NCBI RefSeq assembly: GCF_902832885.1
Contig: NZ_CADFDK010000003.1
Coordinates: 248,001 to 312,000 of the forward strand
Length of the DNA: 64,000 nt
Reading direction: 5' to 3'
Origin: Burkholderia seminalis DSM 23518
GTDB taxonomy: Bacteria; Pseudomonadota; Gammaproteobacteria; Burkholderiales; Burkholderiaceae
This document shows, one piece after another, positions 57,517 to 64,000 of this stretch; the stretch's first letter is position 1; each line of letters opens with the position of its first letter. The notes beneath the pieces were generated by a model. The model was not told the origin of the DNA, did no database searches, and worked only from the letters and a program-made list of their open reading frames with translations. A program made the translations under genes and the position numbers.

Positions 57517-58160
57517 GCAAATCTCCCTATTTGTAATCAACGGTCAGGGGCTACTTATCGCTCATCATATCCACCTTGCTCGCGGCCTAGGATATCCGAT
57601 GAGCCGGGTCACCAACACAGCTGAGACGTTGAAAGCTTGATAGCAATGATAACCCAACAATTGGATTGTTATACGCGGAAGAGATTTTTCGACGGATCTA
57701 GATAATCACCTATTGCTCAATAGTTGTACAAGTGAGGCGTTGTTCGATGATGGTTGATTCCTAGCAAAGAGCACAGTCCCAGTTACCTCCCGCTGTCCAA
57801 TTTGGTCGATGAACCATCCGCGAGTTTGCCCGTTCCAGTGACTGCTTTCGATGTTCTACCACCGCTTAACTGTCCACCCGCAGCTTAGGTTGAACATCGC
57901 TCCATGGCTGATTATCGACGAATCCAGCCAGCCGTCACTGCTCGTGAGCGGCTCTTCGGGTTAGCCGGAAATTTGTGACGTCTTTTTTGATATCCAACAG
58001 CCGTTCGTCCACTCGCGTGTAGGAATCAAAACAGCACTGCCCTTCCGGAAGCCCAGCGGCGACATGAGGACCAGGTCGTGCCACAATTCGCGTGCACGGA
58101 CACCAACCTTGAACGGAATCTCATTCCTTGACCTCTACGATAAACGACGGAACCCACAAT
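57517..58160. other. Intergenic region (644 bp) upstream of the Thoeris operon
   Basis: No supported gene. AT-rich DNA (57550-57760) probably carries the Thoeris promoter. The remainder has scattered stops in all frames and should hold the promoter of the divergent metallopeptidase gene. Confidence 0.55.
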
Positions 58161-59204
58161 ATGAAAACCTCTCCCGAGGTTGAGCAGCGCGTGCAGGACT
58201 TGATACGTGGCCTCGAAAAGGACCCAGCCATTAACTGTCCTATTACGTTTAACTGGCACGGTAATTCCGACCTCGCTAACGCAGCGAGCATGCGCGTGCG
58301 GGTGTTCGCGCAAATGATGCGTGATGAGCGCAAGGGCGTTTCCTTCAAGGGCCTCAAGGGTATAACGTTCCACCACGATTATGAGCAAGGGCTGCGTGAC
58401 GCGGTCGGCAACGCAACCGGCGTCCCAAAGCCCACTCGCGAAGCCAGTGGTTTGAGCATCGGAATGATGGTCGTCACCGCGGCCGGCCCGGAGCTTGTGC
58501 TTGATGAATCAGTTGCGCTGGCATTGGCCGCCTATGACGAACCAGGCAACGCGTGGGCCGAACAGACTATTCGGCACGAGCTGTGCCACGTCGACGATTT
58601 CATATTCAAGAAGCAACTTCTAGACCTTTATCCCGAGCAAAGCACGCTCACACGCTTCGAGAACAACTTCTACGGTCCCGCTCTCACCATGTGGGATGAG
58701 TTCTACGCGAACCGTTATTCATTCGGCAGTTGGTCCGAACCCCGGCTCTTTCTCGACCTGCTCCGGGACTCCGTCAACGACGTGCGGCCGCAACTGATAA
58801 CTGAAATTCGGCGCTACCGAGGTCATCAGAGACTCGATGACCTGCTCGCGTTCGCAGTACCGAAAATGAAATTTCTGGCCCAGTGCTTTGGGTACGCGGC
58901 TGGGGTACTGGCTGCACAGCACACGACGCTCCTCGAAGAGGCCCCGCTCGAGCATGCCTTGCTCAAGAAATACGGGATGCTTGATGCCTGGGAACAATGC
59001 TACGTGACGCTGCTGGACCTGGACGCACGGCGCCCCGACTGGCAATCGATTCTCGAGCTTAAAGCACTTTTCCCGTGCTGCTCGGCCTTGTTTGCGAGTC
59101 TCGGCTTTGAATACCGGCCACACGGGACCGAAACGTGGGTTTCCATTCCCGAGACGTCAGAAACCGACCCGCGGCTCGCAGCCCTCGCCGAACTCCGAAA
59201 ATAG
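58161..59204 (+). CDS. Putative zinc metallopeptidase (HExxH), unknown family
   Basis: 347 residues from the ATG at 58161 (a TTG at 58128 is an alternative). The motif RHELCHVDDF places HELCH at 139-143, and MWDEFYANR at ~178-185 offers an acidic third ligand on a following helix, an arrangement seen in ImmA/IrrE-like and related gluzincins. No signal peptide or membrane segment, so it acts in the cytoplasm. I do not recognise the family. It is divergent from the Thoeris operon inside the bracketed island, so a role in defence or stress is possible but unproven. Codon use is less GC-biased than the window's core genes. Confidence 0.6.
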   Translation: MKTSPEVEQRVQDLIRGLEKDPAINCPITFNWHGNSDLANAASMRVRVFAQMMRDERKGVSFKGLKGITFHHDYEQGLRDAVGNATGVPKPTREASGLSIGMMVVTAAGPELVLDESVALALAAYDEPGNAWAEQTIRHELCHVDDFIFKKQLLDLYPEQSTLTRFENNFYGPALTMWDEFYANRYSFGSWSEPRLFLDLLRDSVNDVRPQLITEIRRYRGHQRLDDLLAFAVPKMKFLAQCFGYAAGVLAAQHTTLLEEAPLEHALLKKYGMLDAWEQCYVTLLDLDARRPDWQSILELKALFPCCSALFASLGFEYRPHGTETWVSIPETSETDPRLAALAELRK

Positions 59205-59832
59205 GCAGCGCACGTTGCCGCGTACCCCGTAAGTTGATGAATTATGAGGCAGAAAAGCGCATGAGATGATTAAAATATGGTGGCTTTTGAAGCCCAAGAT
59301 GCCCGAGTGCAAAAGGGGTACCTCGCTTCGTCGTATAGGTAGTCCTGGAAGCAATGGCAAAACGGGTTGCCACTCCTGCTGATGCAATTCCACGAGGGTC
59401 GTAGCCAGTACACCTGCTGAGGCACTCGATGCGCTCAGCAGGTCAACGCAAAGCTGCTCGAAGTTTGCAAAGTGTAATGTTGAGGTTGCTCTGTCAAGTC
59501 GGCAAACTACTCGGCGAGATGCCTCGAAGAGGAAGTCGCGGAGCAAAACGAGCCTCTGCCGACCATCCAAGACCTGTTCCACACTCCAACCGCATAGATT
59601 TTCAACCCCAAAGCCCGTCTACATCCCAACCGCATACTTTTGTTCGACGGAAAAAAGACGTACATCTCAACCGCATAGTCTTTCTCGTCGTGCCGAGTCA
59701 AACGTGCCGCGGAGCAAAAATATGTGCGGTAAAAAACCATGTGGTTTAGGTTTCCTCCTACCCGCAAACCCTTGTCGCTGCGAGATCCACACACTCACAC
59801 TTTTCCTCCGGAGCACTCCTGGACTGATCACC
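59205..59832. other. Gene-poor junction (628 bp) with IS-end-like repeats
   Basis: No supported gene before the transposase remnant. Positions 59582-59677 hold three repeats (next entry), and a GTGGTTTAGG element near 59740 mirrors TGCGGTTTAG at 53001. The whole stretch looks like the 5' end of a decayed insertion sequence. Confidence 0.6.
59582..59677. repeat. Three direct repeats, ~40-bp period, IS-end-like
   Basis: Cores YCAACCGCATA occur at 59586, 59626 and 59667, spaced 40 and 41 bp. They match the pair at 53047-53106 in sequence, spacing and orientation. They precede a transposase start by 156 bp and are probably transposase-binding repeats at an IS end. Confidence 0.75.
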
Positions 59833-60000
59833 ATGAGCATGCGGGAGCTGGATCGTCTGAAGGTCGTGGAAGCTGTGGTCGAGCAGCGTCTGATGCCTTG
59901 GCGGGCCGCGGAGCGGCTCGGGATCAGTCGACGGCAGATTGAACGGCTGGTCGCCCGGTATCGGGCTGCTGGCCCGGCCGGTCCGATTTTTCCAGCGTAG
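59833..60000 (+). pseudogene. N-terminal remnant of an ISNCY/IS481-like transposase
   Basis: 55 residues from the ATG at 59833: MSMRELDRLKVVEAVVEQRL, then WRAAERLGISRRQIERLVARYRAAGPAG, the helix-turn-helix head of a common ISNCY-type transposase. Instead of continuing with an LISRRRGRPSN-like stretch the frame hits a stop at 60000; a decayed continuation (QRRRLPTNF) is visible in another frame. The catalytic domain is absent. Inactive. Confidence 0.8.
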
Positions 60001-60190
60001 GAGACTCCCAACGAACTTCGTAGCTTCCATCCATTGCGTTTACTGCCGAGGCGGCGCCAATTGCCACGCTCGCAACACTGCACGCCATGAAGAAAGCTTT
60101 TTCAGCTTGTACACCTGCTTCGGCTGCCGGCCGTGCGGAGCACTGGCTAGCGCGCCAGGTTGGTTTCCTGTTTATCGGCTTGCACGGCGA

Positions 60191-60589
60191 TTACTTGATC
60201 AACTGCATCCCTGCGACCTTGGCGGCCCCGACATCAAAGGTAGCCGTGTACTCACAATCGGCTGCATGGCCGGAACGCTCGATCAGGCAGTCTGCGAAAT
60301 CCGCCTTTGAAGATGCCGCGTACACGCGAAGTGCCTTTCGCACCGTGTCCGCACCTTCAACTGCCAGTTCCTTGGTGCCGATCATCGAGTCGATGATGTC
60401 CTTCATCTGCTCGCGCTCAACGCCGTAGCACCGCCCGAGCACCCACACAACTTCGACCAAGGCGACCTGCGAAACGTATCCCGGCCGCTCGGTCGACAGA
60501 GACTCCATCAGCGCCGTCGCCTTCCTCGACTGTACGTCGTCGTCCTGGGCGAAGTAGCGGACCAGCACGTTCGTATCCAATCCGATCAT
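60191..60589 (-). CDS. PIN-domain toxin (VapC-like ribonuclease)
   Basis: 132 residues. PIN-domain acidic residues are visible: Asp5 in MIGLDTNVLVRYF, the Glu of ALVEVVWVL, Asp in ADFADCLI and the Asp of ATFDVGAAK. VapC toxins cut tRNA or rRNA and arrest growth. Its ATG overlaps the stop of the antitoxin gene (4 bp), the usual TA arrangement. The reading frame is intact, so the module is probably active. It lies just right of the transposase remnant. Confidence 0.88.
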   Translation of the reverse strand: MIGLDTNVLVRYFAQDDDVQSRKATALMESLSTERPGYVSQVALVEVVWVLGRCYGVEREQMKDIIDSMIGTKELAVEGADTVRKALRVYAASSKADFADCLIERSGHAADCEYTATFDVGAAKVAGMQLIK

Positions 60590-60831
60590 TTCGCGGATGC
60601 TCCTTGGTCCGCGATGGCTCGATTCATTTCCTCGATCGACACCGGTTTCGCGGGCTTTTTCACGATGCCCTTGAGCGACGCAAGCGACCGCGTGGCCGGA
60701 TAGACCTCATACCTGCCAGTTCCCTCGTTAAAGCTGAACTCGATCCGGTCGCCGGCCTGCAAACCAAGCTGATTGCGCACGTCCACGGGAATCGTGACCT
60801 GACCCTTTGATGTGATGGTTGCTGCTGTCAT
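60586..60831 (-). CDS. AbrB/MazE-type antitoxin (VapB-like)
   Basis: 81 residues from the ATG at 60831 with a perfect AGGAGG RBS (60839-60844 on the plus strand). The swapped-hairpin AbrB domain is typical: TITSKGQVTIPVDVRNQLGLQAGDRIEF. The C-terminal tail (SLKGIVKKPAKPVSIEEMNRAIADQGA) should wrap and inhibit the PIN toxin. It probably represses its own promoter through the palindrome at 60850-60867. Confidence 0.88.
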   Translation of the reverse strand: MTAATITSKGQVTIPVDVRNQLGLQAGDRIEFSFNEGTGRYEVYPATRSLASLKGIVKKPAKPVSIEEMNRAIADQGASAK

Positions 60832-60849
60832 GATGGTACCTCCTATATT

Positions 60850-60867
60850 CCTTACTTTAAGGTAAGG
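60850..60867 (-). promoter_or_regulatory. Palindromic operator of the toxin-antitoxin operon
   Basis: CCTTAC-tttaag-GTAAGG forms perfect 6-bp arms, starting 19 bp upstream of the antitoxin ATG. Autoregulatory AbrB-type antitoxins bind such sites. Confidence 0.55.
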
Positions 60868-61009
60868 CGATCGCTCACGCAAGGGCAAGATCGATGCATC
60901 CACCACACTCGGTCCGACAGGTTCGGCGACCGTCGCACCTTCCCCTGGAAGCCGTTGTCCGGCCCGGGGCCGCCGGCACCCTCCCGATTCTTCCTGGAGC
61001 ACGTCCATC

Positions 61010-61117
61010 ATGAAAATTTCGTCCACCCGCAGCGGCGCCGTTTCCGAACACACGCAGGACAGCCCGGCCGGGCATCCCGCAGGAAAACCGCGGGCGCCTG
61101 CCGCATCGTTAGGATAG
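61010..61117 (+). CDS. Short Ser/Pro-rich ORF upstream of the papain-fold protein
   Basis: 35 codons from the ATG at 61010 (GGAG 12 bp upstream), beginning MKISSTRSGAVSEHTQ and ending in a TAG at 61115-61117. The Ser/Thr-rich start is of the kind seen in type III secretion signals. It may be the original N-terminus of the following gene, separated by a frameshift, or a leader ORF. No domain recognised. Confidence 0.35.
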   Translation: MKISSTRSGAVSEHTQDSPAGHPAGKPRAPAASLG

Positions 61118-61135
61118 CTTTCCGATTTGTCAGCG

Positions 61136-61639
61136 ATGGCTCGCCCGAAGCGGGGTGCAGGTGCAACGGGCCCCGCGATGGGTGCGGACAATGGCACCAC
61201 GCCGTTTCATGCCGGCACGCAGAACGATTGCGGCCTGCATACCATCGCGTCCCTGACCGGCTGGTCCGAACCCACGGTGGTGCAGAAGCTCGGGCTGTCG
61301 GAGCAGGACGTGAACGACATCAGTGCGCACGGCATGCAGCCCGATACGGTGACCGCCGCGTTCAAGCACATCAACAACGGCAACGTCGAGCATCGCCAGG
61401 GCACCGCCGACGATCTCGTCAAGGGGCTGGCTCAATTCCCGGAAGGTCACCAGTTCGCGCTCGGCATGCAGCGCGATTCGGGCATCGGCCACCTGGTGTC
61501 CGCGAAACGTGTCGGCGACCGCCTCGATATCACCGATCGTCAAATCAACCAGACGACGTCGGTCCGCAGTGAGCAGGAGCTTCAGCAATACCTGCAGCAA
61601 CAGGGCGCGTCGAAAATCCACACCTGGTACGACAAGTAA
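61136..61639 (+). CDS. Papain-fold cysteine protease/deamidase-like protein (possible effector)
   Basis: 167 residues from the ATG at 61136 (TTG at 61127 possible). NDCGLHTIASL places a Cys (residue 32) at a helix start, and GHLVSAKRVGDRLDITDRQ places His119 and an Asp (131 or 134) on following strands, the Cys-His-Asp order of papain-fold toxins/glutamine deamidases. No signal peptide. The C-terminus is Gln-rich. A strong hairpin follows the stop. The start may be incomplete, since a 35-codon Ser-rich ORF lies 18 bp upstream in another frame. Assignment rests on motif pattern alone. Confidence 0.45.
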   Translation: MARPKRGAGATGPAMGADNGTTPFHAGTQNDCGLHTIASLTGWSEPTVVQKLGLSEQDVNDISAHGMQPDTVTAAFKHINNGNVEHRQGTADDLVKGLAQFPEGHQFALGMQRDSGIGHLVSAKRVGDRLDITDRQINQTTSVRSEQELQQYLQQQGASKIHTWYDK

Positions 61640-61642
61640 ACG

Positions 61643-61663
61643 GGGCACCGGCAACCGGTGCCC
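61643..61663 (+). terminator. Strong hairpin after the papain-fold gene
   Basis: GGGCACCGG-caa-CCGGTGCCC, a perfect 9-bp stem with a 3-nt loop, starts 4 bp after the stop codon at 61639. No T-run follows, but position and strength suggest a terminator. Confidence 0.6.
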
Positions 61664-61826
61664 TGCCCGATGCCGGCCGGGCATCGCCGAGCAGCGCCTC
61701 GGCGGCGGCTCGCGGCTTCCATCTGCCGATCATGCGCCGGACAGGGAGAACGGCATGCCACGCCTATCGTCCGCCGTGACCTGCATCTGCAAGCGCGCGG
61801 ATGAGCCGGTTCTATCTGGTCGGCGT

Positions 61827-63785
61827 TCAATGGGAGAAGCCCGGGCGATCCAGGACGCGTTGACCCGACACTCCATGGACGGACGCATGCCGGACCGTGC
61901 GATGCTCGATCGAGGCTGACACGACGACATCGGGCTGCGGAACCCGTTGCCGATTCGACACGAGCAATTCGTGCGTCGACAATGGGAAGCCACGACTGCG
62001 GAGCGGGAAACACTGAGTCACGCGGGTGCGCAGGCAGACCGCCTTTCCGCGCGCTACGATTCGATCGTCGCATTGCCCGACGCGCTGTCGGGCAACATCC
62101 GGCATCAAGGGACCGGACCATTCGTCCGCGTTCGCTTGACCGCGATTCAGCGCGACGGTGCGCCCGCATGCCGTGCTCGCGAGCGCACCGCCCCTTCCAT
62201 TCGACAATACGCTCGGCTCTACAGCCCCCTCCCCTCGTCCAAGCTGAAAAACCGACACGACCTCCACGAGTTCCCGGGACTGCTGACGCAGACTGATGGC
62301 CGCTGCCGCCGTTTGCTCGACCAACGCGGCGTTTTGCTGCGTCGTACGCTCCATCTGGCCGACGGCTTCGCCGATCTGGGCCACGCCGAGCGATTGCTCG
62401 GTGCTGGCGGCGCTGATTTCGCTCATCGTCTCGGTGACGCGACGGATCGAGTTCACGACTTCGGTCATCGCCACCCACGCGCGCTCGACTTCCGCCGAGC
62501 CTTGAGCGACGCGCCCCGCGCTCGAGCCGATCAGCTTCTTGATCTCCTTGGCCGCATCGGCCGAACGTCCGGCCAGGCTGCGCACCTCGCTGGCAACGAC
62601 CGCGAAACCTCTGCCCTGCTCGCCGGCACGCGCAGCCTCGACCGCGGCATTCAAGGCCAGGATGTTCGTCTGAAAGGCAATGCTGTCGATGACACCCGTG
62701 ATATCCGAGATTCGATGGGAACTGTCGTGGATGCCCTTCATGGTCGCCACAACCTGGTTGATCACTTCGCCGCATTGCGCGGTAACCGTGGACGCGTTCA
62801 CGGCCAATTGATTCGCTTCGTGAGCGTTATCGGCATTCCGGGCCACCGTGGAACTCAGTTCTTCCATGGACGCGGCGGTTTGCTCGAGCGCACTGGCCTG
62901 GCTCTCCGTGCGGGAGCTGAGATCGTCGTTGCCCTGTGCGATTTCGGCACTCGCCGCCGCCAGGTTATCCGAGCCGCGGCGCACATTGGAAACCACGCGA
63001 AGAAGTGCAGCCTGCATGTCACGCAAGCTGCCGAGCAATTGGCCGAGTTCGTCCGTGCCATGAACATCGACACGAACGCTAAGGTCGCCTCTGGCCACTC
63101 GATGCGCGACGTCCGTCGCGCGCATGAGCGGCCGGGTAATACTGCTGGTGATCAGCCATCCACATACCACGCTCAGCAGCATGCCGACCACGCCGAACGC
63201 GATCATCAACGTGCGCCCGAATTGATAATTTGCGTCGATCTCGGCCGCGAGTCCATCGATTTCCACGCGCTGGTACTTCACCAACGCGTCGACTTTTTCG
63301 ACCAATTGCCGCGCGGTCGGTATGAACTGCTGTTCGAGCAACTGGTCGGCCTGTTCCGCTTTTCCTTCTTTCTTCAACGCATAGATCCGATCCCGGATAG
63401 CGAGGAAAAGCTCGCGTTGTTCGCCGATGGCAGCGAACAAGCGCTTTTCCGTGCCCGACGTCATCAGCGCCTCGATGGCCGTTTGCTTCGCCGCAGACAC
63501 TTTCGATGCAGCAATGGCTTCGTCGTTGAAATAGCTGGCCAGCCCCGGATCGGCACTCTTGGCAATCGCGGTAGTACGCGTAACCGCGACGCTGATTTGC
63601 CGGGACCAGTCATTGACCAGCCGTTCGGTCTGCAACGGCTTGGCGACCAGGTCGCGGGTTGCCTGGGCAACGGAAGACAAACGCATCAGTCCGATGACGA
63701 TCCCGATCAACGACATCGCCAATACCAAGGCAAAACCGAGCCCCAGCCGCTTGCCGATGTTCAACTTCGAAATAACGGTCAACAT
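61827..63785 (-). CDS. Methyl-accepting chemotaxis protein with unusual C-terminal tail
   Basis: 652 residues from the ATG at 63785 (MLTVISKLNIGKRL). First membrane helix ~13-33, four-helix-bundle periplasmic domain to ~187, second helix ~190-212, HAMP to ~265, then the signalling coiled coil with the kinase-contact hairpin SIAFQTNILALNAAVEAARAGEQGRGFAVVA. The usual end comes near residue 517 (VVSVFQLGR). Here 135 further residues follow that are Arg/Val-rich, contain three Cys, and resemble no receptor tail. They probably arose by loss of the normal stop or a frameshift. A FliA-type promoter precedes the gene. The ligand is unknown. Confidence 0.9.
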   Translation of the reverse strand: MLTVISKLNIGKRLGLGFALVLAMSLIGIVIGLMRLSSVAQATRDLVAKPLQTERLVNDWSRQISVAVTRTTAIAKSADPGLASYFNDEAIAASKVSAAKQTAIEALMTSGTEKRLFAAIGEQRELFLAIRDRIYALKKEGKAEQADQLLEQQFIPTARQLVEKVDALVKYQRVEIDGLAAEIDANYQFGRTLMIAFGVVGMLLSVVCGWLITSSITRPLMRATDVAHRVARGDLSVRVDVHGTDELGQLLGSLRDMQAALLRVVSNVRRGSDNLAAASAEIAQGNDDLSSRTESQASALEQTAASMEELSSTVARNADNAHEANQLAVNASTVTAQCGEVINQVVATMKGIHDSSHRISDITGVIDSIAFQTNILALNAAVEAARAGEQGRGFAVVASEVRSLAGRSADAAKEIKKLIGSSAGRVAQGSAEVERAWVAMTEVVNSIRRVTETMSEISAASTEQSLGVAQIGEAVGQMERTTQQNAALVEQTAAAAISLRQQSRELVEVVSVFQLGRGEGAVEPSVLSNGRGGALASTACGRTVALNRGQANADEWSGPLMPDVARQRVGQCDDRIVARGKAVCLRTRVTQCFPLRSRGFPLSTHELLVSNRQRVPQPDVVVSASIEHRTVRHASVHGVSGQRVLDRPGFSH

Positions 63786-63862
63786 ACCTTTCACTCGTTC
63801 ATGTTGATGAAAAATTGATGAATTCAAGACACGTGATTAATTCGGTTTACTGAGTATTTTTA

Positions 63863-63889
63863 TTATCGTCACGCATCGAATAAACGTGA
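63863..63889 (-). promoter_or_regulatory. Sigma-28 (FliA)-type promoter of the chemotaxis receptor gene
   Basis: On the minus strand, TCACGTTT-N11-GACGATAA matches the sigma-28 consensus TAAAGTTT-N11-GCCGATAA at 13 of 16 positions with ideal spacing. It lies 78 bp upstream of the ATG at 63785, fitting a flagellar-class chemoreceptor. Confidence 0.7.
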
Positions 63890-63956
63890 GGAAAGATGCC
63901 GTTCTGGACAAGATCCGCGCTTTCCCGTAGCGCCACTCCAGGCGGACATATGTTCT

Positions 63957-63973
63957 GCCCGCGAAGCGCGGGC
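63957..63973. terminator. GC-rich hairpin near the window end
   Basis: GCCCGCG-aag-CGCGGGC, a 7-bp perfect stem with a 3-nt loop and no T-run. It could end a gene lying beyond the right edge. Weak evidence. Confidence 0.35.
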
Positions 63974-64000
63974 GCGTACCCGGCACTTCGCGCGCATCGT

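Noticed and set aside
59582-59677. Regular ~40-bp-spaced repeats considered as a CRISPR array
   Set aside because: Only three copies with an ~11-bp conserved core and no leader or cas genes; the same array occurs near 53.05 kb and beside a transposase start, fitting IS ends.
61947-63818. A 623-codon plus-strand frame over the chemoreceptor
   Set aside because: Antisense shadow; the receptor on the other strand has clear HAMP and signalling motifs and a FliA promoter.

Overview
The window is high-GC, densely coded DNA of the genus Burkholderia (most like the B. cepacia complex; inferred from gene content). Pointers are the M4 secreted metalloprotease, the lipase with its membrane foldase, and long GC-rich operons with ATGA stop/start overlaps. 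It reads as a secondary-replicon region: biosynthetic and catabolic operons followed by a mobile defence island, with few core genes.

Region 1 (1-31 kb) is a surface/secretion and biosynthetic block. A DxD glycosyltransferase, an FkbM-type methyltransferase and a thermolysin-type protease precede an AT-rich 1.4-kb gap. Then comes an 80-residue peptide with a class II microcin-type double-glycine leader, followed by a complete type I exporter (HlyD-like adaptor, C39 peptidase ABC transporter, TolC-like protein). The TolC gene overlaps a polyketide/PUFA-synthase-like operon: acyltransferase (frameshifted), acyl carrier protein, a 1992-residue FabL-KS-CLF-KR-DH synthase, a P450-KR-pseudoDH fusion and a flavin monooxygenase. 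This runs into a LolD/LolE-like ABC transporter, a LolA-like periplasmic carrier, an outer-membrane barrel, a DUF4345 membrane protein, a secreted lipase and its foldase. The collinearity suggests one system making and exporting a peptide and an oxidised lipid-like product.

Region 2 (31-42 kb) looks like a low-oxygen/energy locus: a Crp/Fnr-type regulator, a PAS-GGDEF-EAL protein, a TenA/PqqC-fold protein and a response regulator lacking its phosphoacceptor Asp. An isolated atpG-atpC pair (no atpD between them) diverges from pta-ackA-PhaC-like hydrolase-fabI across an FNR-type box.

Region 3 (42.6-51.2 kb) is a catabolic operon: FAD-linked hydroxyacid dehydrogenase, polyamine-type ABC importer with fused permeases, DapA-family lyase, convergent IclR regulator and an FMN hydroxyacid oxidase. 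A shared 19-bp motif lies in both promoter regions and is the likely IclR operator.

Region 4 (51.2-61 kb) is mosaic. An ETF-QO C-terminal scrap, proC and an IS6 remnant lead into a defence island. The island holds a Thoeris system (two TIR genes around a SIR2-SLOG thsA), a nuclease/helicase relic and a HExxH metallopeptidase. Arrays of ~40-bp-spaced IS-end-like repeats and a transposase remnant bracket it. A PIN/AbrB toxin-antitoxin pair, a papain-fold effector-like protein and a chemotaxis receptor with a FliA-type promoter and an odd 135-residue tail close the window.
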